Shown: piece after piece, positions 1-11,445 of the stretch
Layout: each line of letters opens with the position of its first letter
How positions within the stretch are numbered: position 1 is the first letter of the stretch
Assembly (NCBI GenBank): GCA_023078555.1
Contig: CM041197.1
Span: 2,204,501-2,268,500, forward strand
DNA length: 64,000 bases
Direction: 5' to 3'
From: Ulva prolifera
Taxonomy: Eukaryota > Chlorophyta > Ulvophyceae > Ulvales > Ulvaceae
Position numbers and translations under genes: made by a program
The notes under the pieces: generated by a model
Told to the model about the DNA's origin: nothing
The model's database searches: none
What the model saw: only the letters and a program-made list of their open reading frames with translations

Positions 1-2006
1 GCAGACCAACTGGTACAACGAGTGCGCGAAGAAGGCCTCCAAGCTGCACAGCTGGGTGGCCTTCATTGACCTCGACGAGTTCATCATCGTCCTCAACAAG
101 TGCGTGCTCCATGTGCCCGCCCCCCCCCCCCCCCCCCATCCCAGTGACTCCAGGCAAAAAGTGGAAGGCTTGGTGTCGAAGCTCAACAACCACCGCCCTG
201 CAACAATAATGCGAGTTGAACAGAGTTGCACTCCGACGACTCGGCGTGGGGTACATGCTGTGGGCAGCTATTTCCACTCCACAGGGGGTTGCATTGCACC
301 CTGTGCAGTTCAGTGAAAGCACGTTGTTTTTCAGCTGCATTTGTGCCATGCCGTGATGGCCACTGATCCCCTCCACTGCTGCTTGCATAGCCCGTGAAAC
401 CTCACGTTCGATTCCGCCAGTGCCTAGCATCCCGTGTGTTCATACATGTTCCCCAGTCGCAGCACGCAATCACACAGCTCACACCACAGTGTCCTCGTGC
501 TGGTGTGTGTGTGTGTGTGTGTGTGTGGGCTGATGTTGGTGCCTTGGTTGCGTGGGGTTCCGATTCGTTCCGGGCGCGCGGCTCCCGCGATGCTGCCTGC
601 GTCTGTCCCTGTACAGTAAAGCCTGCGCCATGCCTTCTCGCCTTGCCCCTGCAACACACACCTCCCGCCATGCGTACGTGCCCACAGGCAACGCGCACAC
701 ACAAAGCTCACGCCATCCCTTTTCTCCTCTGTAATGTAAAGTAAAGTAAGTATTAGTTTACTGAGCCGTATCCTGACGAGTCCATTGACAACTCCGAATT
801 AACGGGACCACATCATGTCCTGGTATCACACAGCTCACGCGGATGTGTCTACAGGCAGCGCTCTGTGACGGAGAAAGACTCCCTCAAGACCGTGCTGCGC
901 CGCAGCTTCCGCTACAGCGCGGGGGTGTCAATGCAGTGGGTGCTGTTCGGCAGCGGTGGCCACAAGGAGCCCCCGGCGGCGGGCCAGCTGCAGGGCTTCC
1001 AGCGCTGCACCGGCGAGCTCACGCGCCAGATGAAGTGCATCGGCAGCTCGTACTGGCTGCACAACGTCGCCGCCTTCCGCCCGACGCACGTCCACCAGTG
1101 CAACTTCCGGTGCGTGCCCCTGGCCACCGACGCGGGCATCATCATCGGCTGCGCGCACATGCCCTTGAGCACCTGTGTATGCATGCATGCATGACCGCAC
1201 AGCCCTATCCACAGGGGCATTGAAAACTCAACGGTCCGGAACCGAACGAGGCTTCCAAGCTACGTACTTTGTTGTGTACCACTTTCTGGGTACACATGCG
1301 AAGTCCATGCTTTGCAAGCCGTGGTTTCCATGGCGCCCAGTCGGTGGCGACTGAGCGCACCAATCTACAAACCTGCCGTGCATGCTGCATCATGTGTGCT
1401 GTGCGCGCTGCGGCTGACAGTCACTCGGCCTTTGCCGTGGTTGACCGTGACTGCGTGTCGCCGCGAGATACGACAAGTCTCACTGTGTTGCCGTGTGGGT
1501 GCAGGTGCGGGGCGGTGGCCGCGATGGGCAACTCGGAGCCGGTGGACATGTGGCGGGTGCGCATGGGCAAGGGCAAGGGGCCGTACGGCATCAGCTACGC
1601 GGCCCACCTCCCCCCGGAGGACCACGAGCCCTTTGCGGCGCTCACCGACGAGTACCAGCTCGTCGTCTTCCACTACGTCACGCGCTCACAGGACAAGTTC
1701 ATCGAGCGCAAGATCAAGCTCAGCGGCACAGGGAAGTACGCCGAGACGTTTGCGCAGCTGCGCGCAAACACGAGCGACGTGTCGGAGGACGCGCTGTACG
1801 GCCGCTTCGAGGCGCTGTTCGGGCTCGACCGCGAGCGGCGCATCTGCACGCAGGCCGCGGCGGTGTCGGCCGCGATGGGGGAGGCGGTCGCGGCCGGGGA
1901 GTGGGCGCCGGTGCCGCGGGAGCCGGGGCTGCTCATGCGTGCGGAGGGCGGCGGCGCGCGGCGGATCGTGGCCGCCGACTACGACGAAAACCTGTGGCAC
2001 CCGTAG
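1..2006 (+). CDS. Glycosyltransferase family 92 protein, 3' part (5' end outside window)
   Basis: Probable Golgi/secretory glycosyltransferase of family 92 (DUF23 type), which adds sugar, often galactose, to glycans. Exons: <1-99, 855-1109, 1505-2006; together 284 residues and a stop, all junctions in phase. Introns open GTGCGT and close CAG. Exon 1 carries the DLDEF acidic metal/nucleotide-sugar motif after a Trp-rich stretch (about bases 56-82). Exon 2 reads SMQWVLFGSGGH, then a run ending HVHQCNF, as in the family's W-x-x-FG-S-x-GH block. Exon 3 has LVVFHYVTRSQDKFIERK, the conserved His-Tyr plus basic segment near the family's C-terminus. The N-terminal anchor and first part of the catalytic domain lie upstream of the window. 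Intron 1 holds a poly-C run, a (GT)n run and a retroposon fragment. Family assignment is by motif recognition; donor and acceptor sugars are unknown. Confidence 0.82.
119..137 (+). repeat. Poly-C run in glycosyltransferase intron 1
   Basis: An almost pure run of C immediately after the exon 1 donor site. It is one of several long homopolymer C/G runs in this window. Confidence 0.8.
501..528 (+). repeat. (GT)n microsatellite in intron 1
   Basis: Uninterrupted GT dinucleotide run of about 14 units, inside the first intron of the glycosyltransferase gene. Confidence 0.9.
733..815 (-). mobile_element. Retroposon fragment with (TTTAC)n tail
   Basis: Read on the minus strand, this begins near GTGGTCCCGTTAATTCGGAG, continues through GTTGTCAATGG and GGATACGGCTCAGTAAA, and ends in repeated TTTAC. 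The same sequence occurs at 39856-40023, where it is a clean insertion with a 5-bp duplication, and more diverged copies lie near 20425-20512 and 61276-61335. It sits in the last part of intron 1, just before the exon 2 acceptor. Confidence 0.6.
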
Positions 2007-3815
2007 GGCATGCGTGGGATGGTGGCGAGTGGCTGCTGTGCGTGCTGTGTCGTGAATGAGCGGGGAGAGTGAGAGGCACGGTGCTCGCGTAGCGCAGCGT
2101 ATGTGTGTGGGGGACGTGTTTGTCAGGATGATCTGACGGGATGTATGATGCGGAGCACAGAGTAGAGCTGCATGGCGCCGGGGAGGGGGGGCGGTTACTT
2201 CAGGCCACCGAGTGGCGAGATAATATGCATGAGGGCTCTTGCGGCAACGTGATGTTGCGGAGTGGCTGTGCGTCGATGCAGCCGGCATGAGATTCAGCTG
2301 AGCGCACACAGTAACATCAGATGACCGATACATGCGGCTATTTTAAAACAAACATGTATGCGCAACATTCGGCAAGCGAAAAAATTTATGGGGTTCCGAA
2401 GGGTGCAGAGGAGTGCTGTGGCCGCTGGAGAGTGTGCTGTGCATGCTGAGGGCCTGGGCGCGCTCGCACCGGTCAGATATGCACAGGTGGGAGCCAATGT
2501 GGACCTGTGTGCTGTGCTGCCGGCCGCACCTGCGGCCTACGCTGTGGCACACCAACTCTGCTGAGGTGAGGGGTTCATACACGTGTGACGATGACACAGG
2601 CCTCCGGTGCTGGGGTGATTCTTATGGCCATGGGCCCCAGATCTAGCATGTTTCTGCATTGCGAAGCTATGCATGCCACATGCGGACGTGGTGCAGCCTG
2701 TGGATGGTATGGCATACTGCATGTGTGTGAGGTGAGTTGACTCTGAAAAGTGTTCGAACGAGCATCTGCCTCGATGGTGTTGCTACCCAGTCAATATTCA
2801 CAACATACGATCGCCCTTTCATTTAGGCCTGCTGCGGAGTTGTCCACCGCTTCATGCGCATAGCGTAATGAGTATCCGCTTCTCGTCATTGGAAGTCCAT
2901 CCGTGTTACAAATGCTCATGCCCAAAAACATGCCGCCCTTCCAAAAACATGGTGAAGGACATCACGCAGGCACGGGTGGCGCACGCTGGGGTGTACTCGC
3001 CGCGGCTCCCCCGCTGCAAGCAGAACGCAGCCGGTGCATATTCCACCGCCATGCCACATGTACACAGTAAAAATCTCAAAATCAGGAATGGACGTCTACT
3101 CGCAATGAGTCACGCTGTTGTACAACTGGGTCTCCTGCCACTTTGTACACACCACACACATGCATATGTGTGGGCGACACGCGGCCGAGTCGCTCACAGC
3201 TGATGGCATCAGAAAATGGCCCTCAGTCAACAGATATTATTCATCTAGGCCTCTGAATCATGGGCCGTCTGTCAGTACAAACCTGCAGTATTTGGTTGTG
3301 TCGCAGGGGGCCGCCACCGTGGAGGCTTCCACAATCCCACGGCAAACCCAGCCGGCAATCCATGCGTGCTTGTTGTCCGAAAGCATTTCTGAGAGGACCC
3401 CGGCAGATTGACGGCGACGATCCCACGGATACAGTCTCGCCGCACACTTCCCTGCAGAGCAGCACGCTACTCACTTCCTTGCAGACGGACGCAGAAGACT
3501 CTCGCCCAGCCGCCACATCCCTCGCACGCCAAGTCTCTGGATCGCATGCGTGTAAAATACATGTGGCGTACGCGGCAAGTGCGCCCCGGGGACAACAAGC
3601 GTCGCAGCATTGATGATACTACCTTGTCCAGAGCCAGACCAAATACCACCACACGGCAGAGCCAGCACGGCAACAAAAACTACTAACATGATGAACAGCT
3701 GAGGCTTCAAAGAGGCAGCAAACGAGCCACTTCTAGCGATGCGCGCCAGGTTCGCGTGTGTGCGCGCACACATGCATGGGGGGCGCACCCTGCTACAGCT
3801 GCAGAGGCGGCCGCT
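2007..3815. other. Intergenic, convergent 3' ends
   Basis: The region lies between two genes that converge. Only short frames without recognisable motifs are present. I see no promoter, RNA gene or repeat of note. Confidence 0.6.
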
Positions 3816-4433
3816 CTACGGCTCAAAGGCGCGGCCCTCGGCGGTGGAGCCGCCGGTGGAGGCGAAGGCATCACCGATGGAGAAGTCATCGCGCTCGCAG
3901 CCCTCAATAACGCCGAAATCGCCCGTCGTCTCGGCAAATACCTCTGCTGCGACGGACGTGCTCCAGCACTCGCCAACCAGCAGTGCTTCCGCAATCGCCT
4001 GCACCATGGGTAGTATTGGATTCTTTGTTTGGTTTGGTAGTTCAGCATGAATGATCAGCAAGTCATTCTACTTCATTCGCAATGCGCATGCTCTCATCGA
4101 TGAGAGAACTGCATGGCAGCACAGCATCCAAGCAGCGAGCGCAGGCCCTTTCTGTCCCCTTGCAGCGAGCTCAGACATGGAACACGGAGTGCAAAGCACG
4201 GCCACAGGTAGCTGCGCTCAAATTATGGCACGTCCATTGGAATACAGACAATCAAGTCCGGGGGCCACCCTGACAAGAGGTCTCGTCACCGCGGTGACAG
4301 CCCACAGGACGCGGCCACACCCGAACACATATACAGCAGCCGCAGACCTGAGTACCCGACATGAGACACACTCACACCCCGCAGAGTCACGGCTGGACCG
4401 GGCACAGCATGGGAATGCCGGCAAGAGCCAACG

Positions 4434-4526
<93 letters not shown>

Positions 4527-5621
4527 GCAGCTCAGGCTGTAGGGCCAGTGAGCGGGCTAGCCTCTTGACATCATGTTGCGTATAGTGACTGGGGCCGGGC
4601 GCACCTTGGCCATGACCGTGGCGTACGCGATCGCTGAGCAGTCAGCGTAGGCCGACGCCAGCGACTCCTGGTTGCCGCGGGCACACGCCTCGACCTCCGC
4701 GCGCGCGAACGCGTCCGCGATCAGCTCGATGAACGTCGATGCGGCCCCAAAGTCCGCCGCAGCGGCGTTGCTGATGCAGTCGCACTCCTCCGCGCTCGCC
4801 GCGACGGCCGTCGCGTGTGCCTCGGCCGTCGCAGCGGCCCACGCCTCGGCCGTCGCGCTCGCGCTCGCGCACCCAAACGCGTTGCCCCGTGACACGCACG
4901 CCGCCTGCGCATCGGCGAGGGCCGCCGCGATCACCGCGCCGCTGTCGGCGCCGGCCGACACGACCCGCGCGATAGTGCCGTCAAAGTCTGGGCGGCAGAA
5001 CTCGGTGAACGCCGCGGCAACGGCCGTCGCGTGGGCGTTCTCCATCTGCTCAAACACGGCCGAGTTGGAGCGGCTGGTGCATGCCACGGTCGAGCGTGTG
5101 GAGAAGGTTGTCGAGCGGAAATTGTTGCCCTCGTTGCCCTCGTTCCCCTCATTGCCCTCATTCCCCTCGTTGCCCTCATCGCCTTCGTTGCCCTCGTTAC
5201 CCTCATTACCTTCATTGCCCTCGTTGCCCTCATTCCCAGTCTTCCCTTCGTCACCCTCATTCCCCTCGTTGCCCTCATTCCCCTCGTTGCCTTCATCGCC
5301 CTCATCGCCCTCATTGCCGATGTCACCCTCGAACCGGAAGAACTTGAAGCCTTCATTTCCCTCATTTCCTTCGTTTCCCTCATTGCCTTCGTCACCCTCA
5401 TCGCCGCCTCTTTTCTTCCCGCCGGCGAGGAGGGTGCGGGTGGCGGCCGCTTCGGCGGTGGTGGAGAGGGCGGCAGATGCGCGGGCGGGGGCTGTTGCGG
5501 CGCCCGCGACCAGCAGGCCAACAGCAGCAGCAGCGTAGATCCTGCATGCATGCACCCGCTCTGCTTCTCTGACAGAGCTCTGCAGTCAGACTCCACTGAC
5601 GCACGTGCCATCAGTATGCAT
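3816..5621 (-). CDS. Secreted alanine/cysteine-rich protein with Asn-Glu-Gly repeat tract
   Basis: Function unknown. Coding exons on the minus strand: 5541-4605 and 3998-3816, joined in phase 0 (donor AAG|GTGCGC, acceptor GTGCAG). The first exon starts with a hydrophobic signal-peptide-like segment (IYAAAAVGLLVAGAATA). Because 5541 follows a TGCATGCAG acceptor, a tiny first exon 5621-5605 (ATG, donor GTGCGT, right phase) is proposed; the alternative is the ATG at 5555 in the same exon. After the signal come 26 Asp/Asn-Glu-Gly tripeptides in three blocks, then an Ala-rich domain of about 220 residues with regularly spaced Cys. That domain aligns with the 30935-33180 gene across the splice junction (DCSAIAYATVMAK then AIAEALLVGEC against DCAARVFVDVYSKAAAEAAV), which supports exon 2. 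Total about 378 residues, probably extracellular or wall-associated. Confidence 0.7.
4435..4522 (+). repeat. (CA)44 microsatellite
   Basis: 88 bases of perfect CA dinucleotide lie within the intron of the alanine/cysteine-rich gene at 3816-5621. Such a run is expected to be length-polymorphic. On either strand it opens meaningless His-Thr or Cys-Val reading frames. Confidence 0.95.
5125..5405 (-). repeat. 9-bp coding minisatellite (Asn/Asp-Glu-Gly)
   Basis: The 9-base unit (plus-strand form close to TTGCCCTCG or TTCCCCTCA) is repeated 26 times in three blocks. The blocks are separated by the sequences coding FKFFRFEGDIG and KTG. Third-position changes are common while the NEG/DEG reading is kept. 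No stop interrupts several other frames, so antisense frames here are shadows. Confidence 0.85.
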
Positions 5622-8600
5622 TCTGCACAGCATGCATACTGATGGCCCGATGTGGGCATTGGAATTGTCGAAGCTGTTGAAGCGCACAGACACCTAGATT
5701 CAAAGGCTCAGAGGGATGGGGGTCATGATGCTGCAGCGATGATGGCCAAGGTTGTGATCTCTCAGACCTGGCCCGGGGCCATGTCGACTGTATCCACAGA
5801 TCATGCAAAGCGTAGTCTGTGTGAGAGCTGAAGGCTAGCGATATGAATGCTGTACCACTACTCTGTATGCTGATGATCAGGTGCTGCACTCTCATGTACG
5901 TCCATGTGATGGTCATTGAGTGAGGATGACCAGGGCTGCAGTGAGTGAGGATGACCAGTGCTACATGTTCAAGCGTTGAAGTTCATGGATTGGACAGTCT
6001 GAATTCTGTGACAACTGTGAAAAGGAGCACTTTCTTCTGAATGTTTGGACTGAGCGGAGAAAACATCTAAACTCAGTGCATTGAAGGCCAAAACTGCAAG
6101 TCAGATACACTATGACTATTCTTAGGGAACAATGCAACAGCATGTCCTTGGCCCGAGTTCCCTACAGCTGCCATTGATTGGGATCCAATCAATGGCCTGG
6201 CAACTGCCACAGACCGCCGCTGAGCTCCTGCATATGTGAGTGATTGAGCTCCTGCATATGTGAGTGATATCACTCACGGATCTCACACAGTGCCAGTGTC
6301 GGTGTCAGGATCACCTCCCAGTGTGTTACATTCTAGTACACATATGAGTGCAGCATGTTTGACATGTGGGGATGTGATGTGCTACAAAGCCAGTGTCACA
6401 GGATAATGCCCCATACAGCTTGCTTGTGGCCATGACCCAGTGAGTTGGGCTGTAAGGTTGGGGTCCCACTCAAGCTTGACCCTATGTCACTCACTGCACG
6501 GTTACTGTACACTGAACACTGCCCTTACGTGCATCCAGCATGGCTAGAGTACAGGCTGTGATGAACAAACGCCAACATGCATGTGCCCTTTCGCTACAGA
6601 AGTCCGCGACCAGTGTACCGATGCTATAAAGTACTATAGCAGTGCTGGAAAATCAGAAGCAGCAGCGGCCACGCCCGGAAAGTGCACCACGTGGGCGGAC
6701 CCTGCCCCCATGTCTGCTGGACCCATGCTTCCAATAGATGCTTGTCCATGCTGCGAGCACTTGTGCCGGCCAAGCCTGCAGGTGGCCGAGCAGACGGCGG
6801 ACGTCTGCCCAGGCGTGACCACGTAGTCCATGACACATATGCATGCAGCCCCAGCAAGTAGTAACCCCTTGACGTGCGGCGACGGAGGTCGGCGGGATGA
6901 GGAGCTCGAGGTTTAAGCGCAGCGAGCGACCGCACGGATGACGTTCACTTCCATCACACCGCGACTCGGCGGAGCTCGGATCGATGACTGATGCTGGGCA
7001 GACCTACCTCGTCTGAGCACATTCGAGCGATGTATGCATCCTGCAGGGGAGTGGGGAGTCCCGCATATGTGGACGCGCGCAGGATCTGGATTCCAACACA
7101 CATGGCGTTTCAAATTCCTGAATGCCGTTTGAACTGGCACCGCTGGTGAACGATATACGTAGTCTATGTAGCATGAAAGAAATACAAGCACTGCCGTACG
7201 GTGTCGCTGGCGGAAGCCTCGCCTTGCGGACCAAGTCGCGCGCACGTACACGAACAGAGGCAACCGCGCGCGGCCGCGGCATCGCGTTCGGCTGTGAGCA
7301 CGATCGAACAAGTACGCAGCATGCAGCAGGCTTCTCGCGCGTGGAGCGAGCCCGCCGCCAGTGACGCTTCGCACATGGCCAGCATGGAGCAGATTCACAT
7401 GCCACAACGTCGACAATAGTTCAATTGCATATTTCGTGTGCGGAGCCCCGCGGAGCTGCATGTTCAAGTCGACCGATGCACCAAGACACGTTTGTTGGCG
7501 ATGTCGCGCGGACACGGAAATATATACAGGGCACATACACGCACACATGCGTCCTCTGTCCGCAGATGCATGCGTCCTCGGGCTGTGCGCGGCCGCGGGG
7601 ATCCGCTGCAAGCTAAATTGATGCCACGTGCTCCATGCAGCCAGGGGCGAAGCCCTGGTAGCATCCTCATGTGCACCATGGCGGCGCTCTCAAGGTGTGC
7701 CCTGATGGCTTGCGGCGCAGCGGTTACCGTGTACCATGTATTAAGTCGAACGCATCCACCCTCGCGAGGCCTCGCGCCACGACTCCCGGGCGACGTTTCA
7801 GCCGTCGAACGCTGTCGGACGTCGGCAAGGCGGATGCATGCGAAGCGGTCCTGTCGTGAGATAGGACGGAAACGATGCCGGGAGGCTTTGGGGGGGGATC
7901 CCACGACGTCGAAGCAATTTCCTTGGGTAGAAACGCGGGCATGCAGGACGAATATGCATGTCTCGCACGAAGCATGTCATACTTGAAGGAACGGCCGGTC
8001 AAACTTTGTCAGGCGCTGTCATTGACGCGATCTCGAGACAATTGCCAGGCCGTCCGCAACCGCTATCACACCCAAGTCGCAAACTGACTGCCTCAGGGGA
8101 AACATCAGCTCTTTCAAAGCTTCGGAATTTGTGAAGTCAGGCAGCGCGCTGAGTACATCAACAATTCGTTCAAAATTCGTGTGGAGATCTGGGCTGTCGG
8201 GAGCGCACATCGTGGCTTCGGGGGCTGTAAGGCTGGCGTTCCTTCTCGAGCATGGGCTAGGTAGGGAGAGGTAAGCAAAAGGATTTTCATGCACTTATAA
8301 CCTGCCTGGCGTCCAGAAGACACTGCGCTGCAGCCATGCACCTGAGAACGAAGGGCTCCATGCAATGAATCTCGCCAGATAGCGATGAGCTTCTCGTTAC
8401 CTCGAGCGCCAGGACGCACGTTCGCGCCGTGATGACGCGGCCTGTGAACCAGCGCCAGCCTCGTGCCTGTCTCGATTGCCGTGTTTGAGGGCACTGAACA
8501 ATCAGATCTGATCAAAAGTGTGTGTGTCTGCATCTGGGAGTAATGAGCCGGCAGCTACCTGCATGCCAGACAGATGTGAATACACACGTACGACTCGGTA

Positions 8601-11346
8601 CGGTACGAGTGCATGATTTTCATAGTTAGCGCATGCATCGCGGAACAGGCGCCGCCGCGCGTTGCAGTATGCGAACCCTAGTTGACGACGAACACAAGAC
8701 GCTCGAACACTGCAGCGCACTGTCACTCCGACGAGGCCCCCGTAGATCCCGAGTTCACAGCGGACACGATCAAGCCCGGTGTCATTTCAAATTGACCGAC
8801 AGCTGGGTGCCCCGTGTGGTGAGTAACTCGCGCCCCATGTCCATAACCAGTGCACATGCATATGATTTGTCTCGGCGAGTTCATAACAACCATAACAAGA
8901 GACCTGCTAGTGCAGTGAGTCAAGTTGACAGCTGTTTGTACAAATGCATTGCAAGCACTTTCCGCGAGGTGTCTGCTGTATCTGCAAGGACATGGGCTGA
9001 AGCTTGCCATGGTCATCGATATCATGGGGCGACACGGTAGGATCTGGACCACAGGACTGCTGGGCGACGCAAATGACCGACTCAAGACGTATTTGCACGT
9101 GCTTCTTCTCAGCGATGTCGCGAGTGCGGTAAGATGCTGCACTGTGTCACACTACGTATACTAGGTCTGCTCAACGTCAACTGCAGAGTTCGGAACAGGC
9201 AGCCGTTTCTACCGCACCGCGGTGATCACGTGAGAGTGATTGCATACGCTGCTTTTGTTTTGCAAGTGTACAATAATTTAGTAAAGTGTTTCCTGGACTG
9301 CAACCTGCCTCGGGCGCGCATAGTGGGCAAGACTGCCATGCCAGCGCTGCCCTAGCAGCTCACAAGCGCAATCACAGTGGCAGGAGTGGTTACGGATCTG
9401 CAGCAACAAAACAAGCGTGAAGTTCACAACACTAGCGAAGTCGCGGTATTCGATACTGGAGCGAGGGCGTGTGCTGAGGCTGGGGCGGTCTCACTAGCTG
9501 TCTCACTACCAGATGGCGAAGTACTGAAAGAATTTTTTGCTATAAGCATTGAACAAATGATGAACATGAAACAATTTGGCTAGGAATGGAACAGCATTGT
9601 TCACATGCGCTCTCAGGCGTTGCCTGGCTGTGCTCAGCCGGTGCATACGAGAGCACAGCGCCATCAGCGTGAACACCGCGCCATCAGCGTGAACACTGCG
9701 CGTGCAGACAGATATATGGCTGCGAATTTCAGTGACACCCATCTTTCCATTGCCGCATCAGGAGCTACACAATCTAATTGAGCAAAACATAGGTCCAGGC
9801 GCCAATTGAGTCTGTGAGGTGCGGACGCTTTCGCCGGCGCAACTACATGAGATTATGAAGTTTGGTATATTGCATGCGTGAAAGTACTCTTGCATGCGAT
9901 TGCGCGTATGTAGCGTTGGCAATCGACTTGAGAGCTAGGACACTGGACCGCGTGGTCCCGAGCGCATTTCTTCACAACTTCAGCTTGCGACATGAAATTT
10001 TGGAGGATACTGGTCCGCATACAAGGACTGATGCTCAGTGAGAGATGGACGTCCGTGCAGCGTTGCTACATGGTGGCAAATTGAGAGCAACGCGGGGCCA
10101 ACATGTCCGGAAAGGCGAATAGAGCTCTATCTCATTACAGTGAGCAAGACCCGCTTATATACGCATGGATATGTAGTTGCCCTCAACAGGACTAGACTTG
10201 GTACAAACTGCCTCTGATACACTTTGCTGAAATGTTATTTCTTTTGCGCTGGCTGCAGGTGGCGGGACTACCGATCGCGGCCGCAATCCGTTTACACGGC
10301 AGTCTATGACAATGCAACATTCAAGCATTACCGATGCTTATGGCAGGTGGTTCGTGGGTGGAGCAGTATGCCTCTCTTGGAATGCCGACACATGTGAGCT
10401 TCATCCTCTGCAGCCGCGCAATAGTGATCACCCATAATCTGTTGGCTTTGCGAAGCTTCGGGGTTACGAAGAGGGTGAACATCACATTGGCCACGTAGGC
10501 ACTCCCACCTGTCCAGTTTATGCGACCAGCCAGCCAGGAGCTTAGTCATTCTACCGTCACGTACGTCTGTCGACGGCTCCGTCACAGATTGACGTCATAG
10601 CCAACTCAACGTAACGCTACGTTCACACTGACGGTCTGGCCGGGCTGTGTAGTCCCATACGGGCTGTCCTGCCTCATCAGGCCAACAGTTGCTGTGCAGT
10701 ACTTTTCACTGTGTGGCAGGTTGCCTGCGTGGATTAATCTGACAGCAGCAGCATCTGGAGGTAGGCGAGCTTTTCAACATCGTAATTACCTATTGTAGGC
10801 GGTCTCAGGTCGGCGTCCATGCTAGGTCAGCACATACCCATGCAGCTATGGAAAGCCGACTGCCATGGCACTACTGCATTGGAGGTCTGCACATGGCATT
10901 CGCCTTCCATAGCTCAGCATGGGACTTGACCTGCTGCTCTGAATGCAAAGCGATATGGTATCAGAATTGCACTGAGCGTGAACCAGCGTAAATTTGGATG
11001 TACTTTGCCATATCCTGAACATTTGGAGCTTAAGCATTGGATAACCAGGGCCAACTGCCAAAGAGATCAACCTCCTTGATACCATCTGGTGTATGATCGT
11101 CACACCTGGTGAATAGTAACACCTGGAAAAAAAAATACCATACCACTGGATTGCCACATCACTGAATCTGCTGCACTCTGCTCTGCTCAATGTCACCCAC
11201 ACAGGCAGCCAAGCCATGTGTCCGCCAGGCTTGGCACAAGGCTTGGCACAAGGCTTAGCCGCTGACCATTGGCCCCTACGGCCAGTGCCGATGGTTCGGT
11301 TAGATGCTTTCCCCCCACATGCACATGCATCTTGTGCAAGAACCAG
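5622..11346. other. Gene-poor region, no recognised gene
   Basis: Only short or non-ATG frames are present and none has a motif I recognise. Bases 6225-6266 hold a short tandem duplication (GAGCTCCTGCATATGTGAGTG, twice). The frame on the minus strand at 10328-10585 has a weak Cys/His pattern that could be decayed retroelement sequence. No RNA gene is seen. Confidence 0.5.
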
Positions 11347-11445
11347 TGTGGCAATCCAGTGATATGGCCGCTATACCACTGGACCCTTGCACGTCGCGAC
11401 GTGCAAGGATCCAGTGGTATAGCGGGCATATCACTGGATTGCCAC
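11347..11445. mobile_element. 99-bp palindromic (foldback) element
   Basis: Bases 11349-11396 are the reverse complement of 11397-11444 at 46 of 48 positions, with the centre at GCACGTCG|CGACGTGC. The direct repeat AACCAG lies on both sides (11341-11346 and 11446-11451), consistent with a 6-bp target duplication. Shorter relatives sharing the CAATCCAGTGGTAT core occur at 15461-15499, 40730-40770 and, as a half, 52225-52256. This fits a foldback or very short non-autonomous DNA element. Confidence 0.75.

Noticed and set aside
4051-4585. Long His-Thr or Cys-Val frames
   Set aside because: They are products of the (CA)n microsatellite and lie in an intron of the minus-strand gene.
4672-5642. 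Plus-strand frames with Ser-Leu-Pro repeats
   Set aside because: They are the antisense of the Asn-Glu-Gly coding repeat; the minus strand has the signal peptide and the paralogue.
10328-10585. Zinc-finger-like remnant of a reverse transcriptase C-terminus
   Set aside because: The Cys/His spacing is loose and no reverse-transcriptase motif lies nearby.
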